Shown here piece after piece: positions 42,678 through 51,676 of a stretch of 64,000 bases of DNA. Below the pieces are notes generated by a model that had not been told where the DNA came from, searched no databases, and saw only the letters and a program-made list of their open reading frames with translations. The translations under genes and the position numbers were made by a program. Position 1 is the stretch's first letter; each line of letters starts with the position of its first letter. The DNA comes from Bradyrhizobium sp. CER78 (GTDB lineage: Bacteria > Pseudomonadota > Alphaproteobacteria > Rhizobiales > Xanthobacteraceae), in contig NZ_JARVWP010000011.1 of NCBI RefSeq assembly GCF_029846235.1, positions 175,219 to 239,218 of the forward strand, written 5' to 3'.

Positions 42678-43634
42678 ATGGACGAAGTTGACGGTCGGCT
42701 GGTTGGCGGCCTGGTGGTCCTCGCGGCGCTGGCGGATGCGCGCAGTTTTGGCCGCGCCGCCGAACGGCTCGGCATGACGCAATCCGGGGTCAGCAAGGCG
42801 ATCGCAAAGCTCGAGGCGCGCCTCGACACGCGGCTGGTTCACCGCACGAGCCGCGCCGTCGAGCTCACCGAGGAAGGACGCGCGCTGGTCGAGCGGGTTG
42901 CCGCGCATCTGGCCGGGATCGGCGAGGCGGCGGCGGAAACCTCGAAATCGCGCGAAGCGGTCCGCGGCAGGCTGCGGGTCAATGTCGATCCGCTGTTCTC
43001 CCGCATGGTGCTATCGCCGAAGCTGAGTGAGTTCCTGCTGCAGAATCCGGGCATGGAGCTGCGTATCGAGACCCGCGACCGGATCGCCGACCTGGTCAGC
43101 GACGGTTTCGACCTGGCGGTGCGTTTCGGCGAGCCGGCGCCATCGGCACTGATTGCGCGCCGCGTGCTCGATGCGCGCGTGCTCACCGTGGCCTCGCCGA
43201 TCTATCTCGCACGACACGGCCGGCCGCTTGATCCACGCGAGCTGACGAGCCGCGACCATCAGTGCATCCATGCAATCGACGCGGCGACCGGGCGTCCCTT
43301 CGAGTGGGAGTTTCGGCGCGGCGGCGAGGTCGTGCCGGTCGCGGTCAACGGGCGGCTCACCGTGACCGACTCAGGAACCAAGCTCGGCGCCTGCCTCGCC
43401 GGCTTCGGCATCGCGCAGGTGATCGATATCGGGCTCGACGATCACCTCAAGAGCGGCGCGCTGATCGAGCTGTTTCCGGACTGGCCCGACGAGCGGTTTC
43501 CGCTCTACGTCTACTACGCCTCGCGCAACCACGTGCCGGCCAAGGTGAGGCGGTTCATCGACTTCATCACGGACACGCTGGCGGCAAAGCCACATTCGCC
43601 ACGCAAATCCGCCGGGTTGCGCAAGGTGGGCTAG
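42678..43634 (+). CDS. LysR family transcriptional regulator
   Basis: A 318-residue LysR regulator: HTH LADARSFGRAAERLGMTQSG (with GVSKAIAKLEARLDTRLVHR following), then the effector domain (IETRDRIADLVSDGFDLAVRFGE) typical of the subgroup that includes single-target regulators of oxidoreductases. The terminal region has FPLYVYYASRNHVPAKVRRF, a signature of this subgroup. Divergent from the NTF2-like gene, which is its probable target. Confidence 0.9.
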   Translation: MDEVDGRLVGGLVVLAALADARSFGRAAERLGMTQSGVSKAIAKLEARLDTRLVHRTSRAVELTEEGRALVERVAAHLAGIGEAAAETSKSREAVRGRLRVNVDPLFSRMVLSPKLSEFLLQNPGMELRIETRDRIADLVSDGFDLAVRFGEPAPSALIARRVLDARVLTVASPIYLARHGRPLDPRELTSRDHQCIHAIDAATGRPFEWEFRRGGEVVPVAVNGRLTVTDSGTKLGACLAGFGIAQVIDIGLDDHLKSGALIELFPDWPDERFPLYVYYASRNHVPAKVRRFIDFITDTLAAKPHSPRKSAGLRKVG

Positions 43635-43648
43635 CCAAATCCGCGGCG

Positions 43649-44617
43649 TCAGCTAGGGCTTCGCCGATCCCTTAGCTGATCCTTGGCTGATCCTTGCCGC
43701 GAAGCGATGATGACGCCGGCGAGCACCAGTGCGTAGCCGATCAGGTGAAACGGCGCGAGCGTCTCGCCGAGCAGCAGGATCGCCATCGCCGAGCCGAACA
43801 CCGGCACCAGATGGAAGAACGGCGCCGCGCGGTTCGGGCCGACCAATGCGACGCCGCGGTTGAAGAACAGGTAGGCGAGCGTGGACGGGAAGATCAGCGT
43901 GTAGCCCAGCGTTGCGAACGTCAGCAGGTCGAGCTTCAGCGTCACGCCATTGGCGAATTCCCAGATAGCCACCGGCAACAGCATCAGCGCACCACAGCAG
44001 GTGGTGAACGAGATCAGCGAGAGCTGATGGATTTTCGGCCGCCGCGGGATCAGCGCCGAATAGAGCCCGAACGACACCAGCGAGGCGCCGAACATGATGT
44101 CACCGCGATTGAAGCTGATGCTGGCGAGCGCCGAGAAGTCGCCGCGCAGGATGATGGTCAGCACGCCGGCCAGCGAGATCGCGATGCCGGCAAGCTGCGC
44201 CGGCGTCAGCCGGACGCCGAACAGGACCAGCGACCACAGCGCCACGAACAGCGGCCCGGCTGACTGGATCAGCAGCGCGTTCAGCGCCTCGGTGTACTGC
44301 ATCGCCCAGTAGGAAATCGCGTTGTTGAACGCGAAGCCGACCGCGGAGAGCAGCAGCATCAGCGGCAGCGCCTTGCGCAGCTTCTGCCAGTCCTCTTTCA
44401 GATGCGGCCAGGCGAATGGCAACAGGATCAGGAACACGCCGAACCAGCGGATCGTGGTCAGGGTGACTGGCGGCACATGGCTGCCGACATGCCGCGCCAG
44501 CACGATATTGGCAGCCCAGAACAGCGACGTCAGGCTGAGCAGCAGATAGGGCTGGTTGTTGAGCCAGTGCAGCGGGGTGCGGCGCGGGGTTGCGGCAGGT
44601 GCGGGCAAAGCGGTCAT
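43649..44617 (-). CDS. DMT superfamily transporter (EamA domains)
   Basis: A 322-residue membrane protein with ten helices in two EamA repeats; it exports metabolites. Seen: NQPYLLLSLTSLFWAANIVL at the N-terminus, RGVALVGPNRAAPFFHLVPV in the second repeat. It is a close paralogue of the gene at 49822 (same NQPYLLL start and NRAAPFFH motif). The start is the ATG at 44617. The 3' end is made of a short tandem GATCC-type repeat that encodes the C-terminal SAKDQLRDRRSPS. Substrate unknown. Confidence 0.9.
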   Translation of the reverse strand: MTALPAPAATPRRTPLHWLNNQPYLLLSLTSLFWAANIVLARHVGSHVPPVTLTTIRWFGVFLILLPFAWPHLKEDWQKLRKALPLMLLLSAVGFAFNNAISYWAMQYTEALNALLIQSAGPLFVALWSLVLFGVRLTPAQLAGIAISLAGVLTIILRGDFSALASISFNRGDIMFGASLVSFGLYSALIPRRPKIHQLSLISFTTCCGALMLLPVAIWEFANGVTLKLDLLTFATLGYTLIFPSTLAYLFFNRGVALVGPNRAAPFFHLVPVFGSAMAILLLGETLAPFHLIGYALVLAGVIIASRQGSAKDQLRDRRSPS

Positions 44618-44768
44618 TATCTGGTGGATGTTGTGCCCGAATCCGCCGCCGCGACAAGACGAAAGAGTGGATTGGAGCCATGCGCGCGTGGCCGCAATCG
44701 ATTGTTCAGACGAACCGCCCGAGATGTCATCATGCGGACGGCGCAACGCCGAATAACAAGACTGTCCC

Positions 44769-44873
44769 CGTCATCCTGAGGAGCCGCGGAGCGGCGTCTC
44801 GAAGGATGCACGGCCCGGCTGGTGGCCGTCGATCCTTCGAGACGGCCGCGGTGCGGCCTCCTCAGGGTGACGG
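44769..44873. repeat. Palindromic repeat, family C (RPE type)
   Basis: CGTCATCCTGAGGAGCCGCG...CCTCAGGGTGACGG with the GGCTGGTGGCCGTCG centre. Just upstream of (past the stop of) the HD gene on the minus strand. Confidence 0.92.
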
Positions 44874-44898
44874 TGATCGTTCGCGCGCGCGGCCCTGC

Positions 44899-45744
44899 CT
44901 ATTTCTGTGGTCCGGACAGCGAGATGTCGCGCTCGGCGCGAAACACGTTGCTGTAGAGATTGGCGATCCATTGCCGCCCGCTGGAGGTGATGTTGAGGTG
45001 GCGGATCGCCTTCTGCACATGCGGGGCGACGCTGTCCCAGTAGAAGCGCGGATAGAGGTCGACGAGATCGGCCGGCGAATCGTAGCCGAGCTGACGGTTC
45101 AGTCCGGCCTCCTCGAATTCGATGTAAAGCGCGTTGGCCTTGCGGATGTAATGGGGGTCGCCGAGCTGGCCGATCAAATCGGCGGCCCGCAGCAGGATGG
45201 CCTCCTCTCCGAACTCCTCATTCCCGTCCGGCGCGCTCTGCGGAAAGCGTGTGCCCTCGATGGCGCGCGCGATGCGCTCCTTGTCGAGCAGCGCGACGCC
45301 CTTGAGCCGCTCCATCACGAAGATCTTGGAGCGGTCGACGTGATAGGACATCAGCGCCGCATCCGACGAGCCGCGCGGCAGGATCACCTTGCGACCATCG
45401 GCAGCGACCAGATAGCCGTTCTGGTCGTCGGCATCGAACAGCCCGCGCACATAGCCGATATCATGGGTCAGGCAGGCGATGATGACGTGAGCATAGTCCT
45501 CGGCGCTCATGTGCGAGTGCAGCGCGCGGCCGCGCAGGATGTCGTGACCGGCGAGCGTCACCAGCATGGTGTGCTCGACATTGTGGTAGAGCGCGTCGCT
45601 GTTGCCGATGCATTCGATCGCGATCCGCGCGATCGAGGGCACCATCTCCACCAGCTGGGTCTGCGAGGAGCCGAACCGGCGCTGCATGTATTCGCCGAGG
45701 AATTTGCCGAGCGCGTCGGCCGCAAGTTCGGGAAGGGTCATCAC
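44899..45744 (-). CDS. HD-domain phosphohydrolase
   Basis: A 281-residue protein (280 from the ATG at 45741; the GTG at 45744 has better spacing to GGAGG). Metal-binding HD residues are visible: His54 and His58 in YHNVEHTMLV, and His94-Asp95 in LTHDIGY, with a further acidic site at RAADLIGQLGD near residue 188. This is the metal-dependent HD-hydrolase fold; related proteins act as phosphodiesterases or nucleotidases. No GYP or GAF motif that would mark cyclic-di-GMP turnover. Substrate unknown. Confidence 0.85.
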   Translation of the reverse strand: MMTLPELAADALGKFLGEYMQRRFGSSQTQLVEMVPSIARIAIECIGNSDALYHNVEHTMLVTLAGHDILRGRALHSHMSAEDYAHVIIACLTHDIGYVRGLFDADDQNGYLVAADGRKVILPRGSSDAALMSYHVDRSKIFVMERLKGVALLDKERIARAIEGTRFPQSAPDGNEEFGEEAILLRAADLIGQLGDPHYIRKANALYIEFEEAGLNRQLGYDSPADLVDLYPRFYWDSVAPHVQKAIRHLNITSSGRQWIANLYSNVFRAERDISLSGPQK

Positions 45745-45877
45745 GGCATTGACCTCCGAGATCGGGTGGCGAGCTTACGGCCTGCCAGCATTTCAGGGTA
45801 GTCCGACGATGTGACATAATCGTTGCGGCCGGACCGACCCGGCCCGGACTGATGCGACCTTGTGTGGGAGCTGGTGG

Positions 45878-46279
45878 ATGGGTGTCGATCTCCTGAACGT
45901 CAAAGGCCTGAGCGAACTGGATCAAGCGGCTCCCGTCGTGATGGTCAATCTGATGCGATTTCGGCAGCGCTCGCTCGACGGCGACGGCTCGGGCTGGGAT
46001 GCGTATCTGCGCTACAGCGCGCTCACCGTCCCCATGATCAAGGCGCGCGGCGGCACGCTGCTCTGGACCGGCAGCGCCGAGGCGGTCGCGCTCGGCGAGC
46101 CGGCCGGCCAGCGCTGGGACTACCTCGCGCTGGTCTATTACCCGAGCGTTGCGGCCTTCCTCGACATGATGACCTCGGCCGACTACGAAAACCGCTGCGA
46201 CCCGCACCGCCGCAACGGCTGCGAGGAGCACGTCATCATCGCGACGCGCGAGGCCTACAGCAAGTTCAAGCTGGGGTGA
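45878..46279 (+). CDS. DUF1330-like protein
   Basis: A 133-residue protein with a dimeric ferredoxin-like pattern typical of DUF1330 (APVVMVNLMRFR, GWDAYLRYSALTVPMIKARG, YYPSVAAFLDMMTSADYEN, and a terminal segment with IIATREAYSKFKLG). The ATG at 45878 has GGGAG 7 nt upstream. Divergent from the HD gene. Function unknown. Confidence 0.85.
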   Translation: MGVDLLNVKGLSELDQAAPVVMVNLMRFRQRSLDGDGSGWDAYLRYSALTVPMIKARGGTLLWTGSAEAVALGEPAGQRWDYLALVYYPSVAAFLDMMTSADYENRCDPHRRNGCEEHVIIATREAYSKFKLG

Positions 46280-46305
46280 CTGAGCCGCTTGCCTAAGACG
46301 TTATC

Positions 46306-46409
46306 CGTCACCCTGAGGAGCGCGAAGCGCGTCTCGAAGGGTCGACGGCCCGACTGTGGCCGATTCATCCTTCGAGACGCGCGCCAAAGCGCGCTCGTCA
46401 GGATGACGG
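46306..46409. repeat. Palindromic repeat, family C (RPE type)
   Basis: CGTCACCCTGAGGAGCGCG...CGCTCGTCAGGATGACG. Its right end overlaps the last codons and stop of the TetR gene (46398), which reads Pro-Ser-Ser-stop from GTCATCCTGA of the element. Confidence 0.9.
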
Positions 46410-47024
46410 GTTTGAGAGCTTAAGCGGCTGCAGCGCCGCGTGGCAGGCCGTCTGCACCAGCCGGCAGACCTCATCCCGCGACCGCCCGGCGGCGCTCAGC
46501 GATGCGAAGGTCGGATAGCTGGTCAGCGCGAAGATCAGGTCGACGGCATCCTTGCGGGCCTGCGGCGATGCCTGCTTGGCCGCGATGCGGTCGATCAATG
46601 CGGTGACGCCGCGGCGGCGGCGCTCATTGCGCTCGCGCACCGCTTCGGCGAATTCGGGATCGGTCGCCATCGCGTCGTGCAGGCGCCCGACCGCGGAATC
46701 GCGGTTCCAGAATCCGCAGAAGATCTCGACCATGCGGTCGAGCGCGGCGTGTGCATCGGCCATCGCCATGGCGTCGGCGAGCTGATGCAGGCCGCCGTGG
46801 CGCGCGATCTCGTCGAACACGGCCTCGAGCAGTCCGCGCCGCGAGCCGAACTGGTTGTAGACCGTCAGCCGCGTCACGCCGGCCGCCTTCGCCACCGTAT
46901 CCAGCGAGAAGCGCGCGATGCTCTCGCCTTCGCGCAGCGTGCGCGAGGCGGCCTCGATCACGCGCTCGCGGGTCTCGGCGGCGGCGGCGCTGCGCGCCGG
47001 GCTCACATAGCTGCGCGGCGGCAT
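46398..47024 (-). CDS. TetR family regulator
   Basis: A 208-residue repressor. The N-terminal HTH has FSLDTVAKAAGVTRLTVYNQ followed by FGSRRGLLEAVFDEI; the rest is the ligand-binding helical domain. It is divergent from a small membrane protein, with a perfect dyad between them (47053-47067), so it almost certainly represses its own gene and that protein. The C-terminal four residues and the stop are part of a dispersed repeat. Ligand unknown. Confidence 0.9.
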   Translation of the reverse strand: MPPRSYVSPARSAAAAETRERVIEAASRTLREGESIARFSLDTVAKAAGVTRLTVYNQFGSRRGLLEAVFDEIARHGGLHQLADAMAMADAHAALDRMVEIFCGFWNRDSAVGRLHDAMATDPEFAEAVRERNERRRRGVTALIDRIAAKQASPQARKDAVDLIFALTSYPTFASLSAAGRSRDEVCRLVQTACHAALQPLKLSNPSS

Positions 47025-47052
47025 CGGTTTGCCTTGCTTTCGTCGGATTGAT

Positions 47053-47067
47053 TATACATTATGTATA
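47053..47067. promoter_or_regulatory. TetR operator candidate
   Basis: Perfect 15-nt dyad TATACAT-T-ATGTATA in an AT-rich island (unlike the GC-rich surroundings), 28 nt from the tetR start and 32 nt from the membrane gene start. It overlaps where a -10 element would lie for either gene. Confidence 0.8.
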
Positions 47068-47099
47068 TCTAATTTCCAATGCCCATTTGGAGCAACGTC

Positions 47100-47504
47100 A
47101 TGCAGACTGCCCTCATCATAGCCTTGTCCCTTCACGTCCTGTCATCGGTGTTTTGGGCCGGCTCCAGCTTCACTTTGGCACGCACCGGCGGCCTTGGTGG
47201 CGAAAGGCTGCTGGGCCCGCAAATCGGCGCGGCGACGGTTGCGATCGCGACCGGCGCCACGCTGTGGCGCCTGGTCCATGAAGGCTCGTTCGCGCTGTCG
47301 GAGCAGATTTTAGCCGGTGGCGCGATCGCCGCATTGGCCGCGATCGCCGTGCAGATCATCGTCGGCGGCGGCGCTGTCAGGCAGCTCCGCAATGGTGTGA
47401 CCGATCCGTCTGCCGCACGTTCGCGGCTCGCCGTCGCCCAGCGCATCGCCGCCGGGCTGCTCGCGATCACCGCGCTCTGCATGGGCGCGGCGCGCTACGC
47501 GTGA
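47100..47504 (+). CDS. Small membrane protein under TetR control
   Basis: A 134-residue membrane protein with three or four hydrophobic helices (ALIIALSLHVLSSVFWAGSS, GPQIGAATVAIATGATLW, ILAGGAIAALAAIAVQIIVG, IAAGLLAITALCMG). The ATG at 47100 follows GGAG by 9 nt; an ATG 7 codons upstream is weaker. HVLSSVFWAGSS is reminiscent of small heme-copper-type or DUF2214-like membrane proteins, but I cannot name the family. Its promoter contains the TetR dyad. Confidence 0.75.
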   Translation: MQTALIIALSLHVLSSVFWAGSSFTLARTGGLGGERLLGPQIGAATVAIATGATLWRLVHEGSFALSEQILAGGAIAALAAIAVQIIVGGGAVRQLRNGVTDPSAARSRLAVAQRIAAGLLAITALCMGAARYA

Positions 47505-47513
47505 CTTTTTCCT

Positions 47514-47643
47514 ACCTCTCCCGCTTGCGGGGGAGGTCGCTGTGCCCGAAGGGCGCAGCGGGTGGGGGCTCTCGCCACCCAACGATTCGCTCGCAAGCGG
47601 AGACACCCCCACCCCAACCCTCCCCCGCAAGCGGGAGAGGGGG
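47514..47643. repeat. Palindromic repeat, family D
   Basis: ACCTCTCCCGCTTGCGGGGG...CCCCCGCAAGCGGGAGAGGG with CACCCCCACCCC core; located between convergent genes. Confidence 0.9.
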
Positions 47644-47668
47644 CAGTCCCGTTGCGGATGCAACTTCT

Positions 47669-48886
47669 CTAGAACTTCCGCACCAGGTCCGGCGTGATCT
47701 CCTTCAGGCTGCGGATGCCGAGCAGCGCGAGGTCGCGGTCGATCTCGGCGTGCAGCAGCGAGATCGCGCGCGACACGCCGGCCTCGCCCGCGACCACGGC
47801 GCCATAGAGGAACGGACGGCCGATCCAGACGAAGTCCGCACCGAGCGCCAGCGCCTTGATGACGTCGGTGCCGCGGCGGATGCCGCCGTCCATCATCACC
47901 GTCATGTTGCCCTTCTGCGCGGCGATCTCCGGCAGCGTGCGCAGCGCGGAGACGGTGTAGTCGAGCTGGCGGCCGCCATGGTTGGAAACCATCACGCCGT
48001 CGCAGCCGTGCTCGCGCGCCAGCCGCGCGTCCTCCGGTGCGATCAGCCCCTTGACCACGAGCTTGCCGGGCCAGCGCTTGCGGATCAGCTCGACATGCTT
48101 CCAGGCGAGCTGGTCGCGGCTGCCGATGTTGCGCATCAAGTTCTTCGACAGCACCGGCGGGCCCTGCTTGGCGTCCATGTTCTCGAAATGCGGCATGCCG
48201 TGATTGAACACGGTGCGCGCCCAGGTGTTCAGCAGCCAGTCCGGATGGGTGATGGTGTCCCAGAACACCCGCGGCGTGATCTCGAGCGGCACCTGGAAGC
48301 CGTTGCGGATGTTGTTCTCGCGGTTGGGCGGCACCGGCACGTCGGCGGTGACGACGAAGGTGTCGTAGCCGGCCGCCGCGACGCGATCGACCAGCGGCTC
48401 GATGCGCTCGGGGAGGCCGGCGAGATAGGCCTGATACCAGACCTGCTGATTGGCGGCGCGGACGTCCTCCAGCGTAATCAGCGAGGAGGCCGAGAGGATC
48501 ATCGGGACGTTGGCGGCGGCCGCGGCGCGCGCCAGCACGATGTCGCCGCGATAGGCGCACAGCGCGGACGAGCCCATCGGCGGGATCCCGAACGGCGAGG
48601 CGTAGGTCTTGCCGAACAGCGTCGTGGTCTGGTCGCGGCCGGAGACGTCCTGCAGCACCCGCGGCACGAAGCCGTATTCGTCGAAGGCCCGGCGATTGTC
48701 TGACCGTGCCGTGTCGGTCTCGGCGCCGCCGGAGATGTAGCCGTAGAGAAATTTCGGCAACAGCTGCCGCGCCCGCGGCTCGAAATCGTCGAGCGTGAGA
48801 TAGCGGCGCAAATGCCGGGGCACGGCGCTCGTCGCGCGGTTGACGGTTGCGGGAGGCGGGGAGGGCGCTGCGGTCCGGTCGTGCAC
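47669..48886 (-). CDS. FMN-dependent alpha-hydroxy-acid oxidizing protein
   Basis: A 405-residue flavoenzyme. Catalytic His303 and Arg306 are in VMVSNHGGRQLD; FMN-phosphate residues lie in MMDGGIRRGTDV and GADFVWIGRPFLYG. Tyr50 (YGYISGGAETD) matches the substrate Tyr. It opens with a 20-residue Pro/Ala-rich N-terminal extension from a GTG start. It is more diverged than lldD at 18214 and belongs to the glycolate/lactate/mandelate oxidase branch. Likely substrate is a 2-hydroxy acid. It follows an MlaD-type gene by 44 nt, so they may be co-transcribed. Confidence 0.88.
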   Translation of the reverse strand: MHDRTAAPSPPPATVNRATSAVPRHLRRYLTLDDFEPRARQLLPKFLYGYISGGAETDTARSDNRRAFDEYGFVPRVLQDVSGRDQTTTLFGKTYASPFGIPPMGSSALCAYRGDIVLARAAAAANVPMILSASSLITLEDVRAANQQVWYQAYLAGLPERIEPLVDRVAAAGYDTFVVTADVPVPPNRENNIRNGFQVPLEITPRVFWDTITHPDWLLNTWARTVFNHGMPHFENMDAKQGPPVLSKNLMRNIGSRDQLAWKHVELIRKRWPGKLVVKGLIAPEDARLAREHGCDGVMVSNHGGRQLDYTVSALRTLPEIAAQKGNMTVMMDGGIRRGTDVIKALALGADFVWIGRPFLYGAVVAGEAGVSRAISLLHAEIDRDLALLGIRSLKEITPDLVRKF

Positions 48887-48930
48887 GTTGGGCGTTTCCG
48901 TTGTTCTTGGTTCTTGGTTGGGGCCCGACG

Positions 48931-49740
48931 TTAGCGCCTGCCGCCGCGCCCGGCAATTTTCTCGTTGAACGCGTTGACGGACTGGCTGACGTCGACGAGC
49001 GTCTTGCGGGTTTCGGCGATCATCGTGCCGGACTTCTTGTCGAAGCTCTGGATCAGCTCGCGCAGCGAGATCACGGTCGGCAGCAGCTCGCCGCCATATT
49101 TGTCGCTGCCGAAACTCTTCAGGAACTTGTCGGCCGAGGCGAGCTTGGCGTCGACCGTGCTGATGCCGTCGTCGGCGGCGTCGATGAAGCCGGCGATCAG
49201 CTCGCCATTGCCGGACAGCGAGTTGGTGAAGTTCTCGAGCCCGAGCAGCGAGTCCTTGATGTCGGCCTCGTTCTCGGTGATGACGCGGTCGACATTGCGC
49301 AGCGCGACGCGCAGCTTCTCCTGGATGCCCATCGTGCCTTCGGCGTCGGCCGTCAGCTCGGGAATGCCGTCGGCGCCGACCGCAGGCGGCGGCGCATCGT
49401 CGGTGCCGCCGGTGAAGGAGATCGAGGCGATCCCGGTCAGGCCCTGGAATTCGAGGCCGGCCTGGGTGTCCTTCTTGATCGGGGCGTTGCCCTCGATCCG
49501 CGTCATCGCCACCACGCGGTGCCGGTCGAGCCGGATCGAGACCACCTCGCCGATCCGCACGCCCGCGAAATTGACACTGGCGCCGCGGCGCAGCCCCGAT
49601 GCCGAGCCCTCGAACACGACGCGGAACGGTACCATCCGCTTGATGCCGGCATAGCGCTGATAGCCGAGCCAGCCGCCGAGCGAGCCGGCGATCAGGGCCA
49701 GCGTCAGGGTGCCGATCACGAGATTGCTGGCGCGCGCCAT
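48931..49740 (-). CDS. MlaD/MCE-domain protein
   Basis: A 269-residue protein with one N-terminal membrane anchor (NLVIGTLTLALIAGSLGGWL), the MCE/MlaD domain (about 35-115; VVFEGSASGLRRGASVNFAG, VRIGEVVSI, QGLTGIASISFTGG) and a long helical region with alternating hydrophobics. MlaD subunits form hexamers that move lipids between membranes with an MlaE permease and MlaF ATPase. Neither is adjacent here, so this is an orphan or shares subunits from elsewhere. The ATG at 49740 was chosen over a TTG 11 codons upstream. Confidence 0.88.
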   Translation of the reverse strand: MARASNLVIGTLTLALIAGSLGGWLGYQRYAGIKRMVPFRVVFEGSASGLRRGASVNFAGVRIGEVVSIRLDRHRVVAMTRIEGNAPIKKDTQAGLEFQGLTGIASISFTGGTDDAPPPAVGADGIPELTADAEGTMGIQEKLRVALRNVDRVITENEADIKDSLLGLENFTNSLSGNGELIAGFIDAADDGISTVDAKLASADKFLKSFGSDKYGGELLPTVISLRELIQSFDKKSGTMIAETRKTLVDVSQSVNAFNEKIAGRGGRR

Positions 49741-49821
49741 GCGTTTGGGACCTGTCCGCGAAGCAGATTGCAACAGATAACGGATTTGCCGCCGATAGTC
49801 ACCGCGCCTCGGGCAGCGGGA

Positions 49822-50751
49822 TCAGGCCGCCGACTGCTTCCGCGAAGCCGCGAACACGCCGGCCAGCACCAGGGCAAAGCCGATGAAATGGAAGGCCTGC
49901 GGATGCTCGCCGATGAACACGATCGACATGATGGTGCCGAACACCGGAACCATGTGGAAGAACGGCGCGGCGCGGTTGGCGCCGATCAGCTGCACACCGC
50001 GGTTGAAGCACAGATAAGCCACCGTCGAGGGGAACACGGCGACATAGAACAGCGACAGCAAGTTGTTGGCCGTGAGCTGCATCACCGGACGCGCGCCGAG
50101 TTCCCAGATCAAGAGCGGGACCAGCAACAGCGCGCCGCAGCCGAAGGTGAAGGCCGCGACCGAGAGGCCGTGGATCTTCGGCCGCTTCAGCGTCAGCACC
50201 GAATACAGCGCGAAGATCACCAGTGCGACGATGAAGATCAGGTCGCCCTTGTTGAAGTCGATCTTCGACAGTGTCGTGAGGTCGCCATGCAGCAGGATGA
50301 CCAGCACTCCGCACAGCGACAGCAGGACGCCGCAGAGCTGCGCCAGCGTCAGCCGTGTGCCGAGCAGGATCAGCGACCACAACGCAACGATCAGCGGCGC
50401 TGCCGATTGCAACAGCAGCGTGTTGAGCGCTTGGGTGTACTCGAGCGCCCAGTATTGCAGCGTGTTGAAGGCGCCGATGCCGGTGACCGACATCAGCACC
50501 ATGATGCCGAGATTGGTGCGGATCGCGGGCCAGTCGCGGACCAGGTGCTTCCAGGCAAACGGCAGGATGATCAGGAATGCCGCCGACCAGCGCAGGAACG
50601 ACAGCGTCACCGGCGGAATGTGGCCGGCGGCGAGCCGGCCGACGATCGCATTGCCGGCCCAGCACATCGCGGTGATGCACAGCAGCAGATATGGCTGGTT
50701 GGCGATCCAGGAGCTGGACGCGGGCGTTGCGGTGGAGTCGGAGGCAGACAT
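49822..50751 (-). CDS. DMT superfamily transporter (EamA domains)
   Basis: A 309-residue ten-helix membrane exporter, close paralogue of the gene at 43649: NQPYLLLCITAMCWAGNAIV, WALEYTQALNTLLLQSAAPL, RGVQLIGANRAAPFFHMVPV. The ATG at 50751 starts before a Ser/Thr-rich N-tail. About 6 kb separates the two paralogues. Substrate unknown; these are usually exporters of amino acids or metabolites. Confidence 0.9.
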   Translation of the reverse strand: MSASDSTATPASSSWIANQPYLLLCITAMCWAGNAIVGRLAAGHIPPVTLSFLRWSAAFLIILPFAWKHLVRDWPAIRTNLGIMVLMSVTGIGAFNTLQYWALEYTQALNTLLLQSAAPLIVALWSLILLGTRLTLAQLCGVLLSLCGVLVILLHGDLTTLSKIDFNKGDLIFIVALVIFALYSVLTLKRPKIHGLSVAAFTFGCGALLLVPLLIWELGARPVMQLTANNLLSLFYVAVFPSTVAYLCFNRGVQLIGANRAAPFFHMVPVFGTIMSIVFIGEHPQAFHFIGFALVLAGVFAASRKQSAA

Positions 50752-50931
50752 GCGATGAGGCCCGGGTTCACAACGCCGTGGCCCGCCCGGCTGCTGTCGC
50801 CGGGCCGGTATGGATTTCCCCGGCCCTTTTCACAGACACGGATTCCGCCATTCCATCAATGGGGATGGACGCATCGCGACCATGCGCGAAGGCCCCCTTC
50901 CGGAAGACCCCCCGCACTTTCCGGATCGTGT

Positions 50932-51318
50932 CTAGCCGCCCTCCGGCGGAGTGGTCTGGCGCTTGACGATCTGCTCGGCAAGCTCGATCAGGATCCGCTT
51001 GGTGTCGGGGTCCTGCACGTCGCGGAACACCCGCAGCATGCGCAGTTCGAGCAGAGATTGTAGCGATTCTGCCGCCTGGCCGGTCTGTGTCGGCGCTGTC
51101 GTGGCAGGCCGGCGATTGAGCATGTCGGCGGCGATCCCGAGCATCTCGGCGACGGTCGCCAGGCGGCCGCTATCGACCTTCACCGTGCCGTCCACGCTGT
51201 TCTTTTGTAAGGAGGCGCCCGAGCACAGGATCTCGGCGAGATCTGCCTGGGACAGTCCGATTGCGCGCCAGCGCGCCTGCACCAGTTGATTGATCTGGTC
51301 GTCCTGCGATGTGCTCAT
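50932..51318 (-). CDS. XRE-family helix-turn-helix regulator
   Basis: A 128-residue protein whose N-terminal half is an XRE HTH (GLSQADLAEILCSGASLQKN, then GRLATVAEMLGIAADML). The C-terminal half is a helical region (LELRMLRVFRDVQDPDTKRI) typical of this small alphaproteobacterial group. It lies upstream of, and on the same strand as, the luxR gene but 358 nt away, so it may be independent. A role in controlling the quorum-sensing locus is possible, not shown. Confidence 0.75.
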   Translation of the reverse strand: MSTSQDDQINQLVQARWRAIGLSQADLAEILCSGASLQKNSVDGTVKVDSGRLATVAEMLGIAADMLNRRPATTAPTQTGQAAESLQSLLELRMLRVFRDVQDPDTKRILIELAEQIVKRQTTPPEGG

Positions 51319-51676
51319 GGTGCGCTTCGGCGATCTCCAGCTACGTCCGTCGACAGCATGTCCGCGACAATGATTGGTAGCAAATGGAACCGTGGTTCGT
51401 CGCGACGGGACTTTTACGGATCAGCCGGATCGACCAATGGTCCCGCTGCACCGGGCAGGCTCTGCGATGCGCACCCGTGGTCCGAGATGCCCGCATTGGC
51501 GTCATCCGGCTCTGATCTTCTTATCAAGACCGTGCGCAAATGCAATCTAGGGGCGACGGCTGCGATAAATCCAACCCGGATGTGTGACCTCGCCACATAT
51601 CGCGGCGCTTCCTCCGAACGCGGCGCCATGGGCACGGCAGCGGCCCCAAGCGCGCCGCGATCGCGCGCGGCACGGC
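51319..51676. other. Intergenic region, no gene seen
   Basis: 358 bases between the XRE gene and the luxR stop. Open frames on both strands look like by-products of GC-rich DNA. No terminator or repeat was seen. Confidence 0.5.

Noticed and set aside
48847..51063. 738-codon plus-strand frame over the MlaD and DMT genes
   Set aside because: Antisense to two clear genes; very Arg/Gln/Asp-rich.
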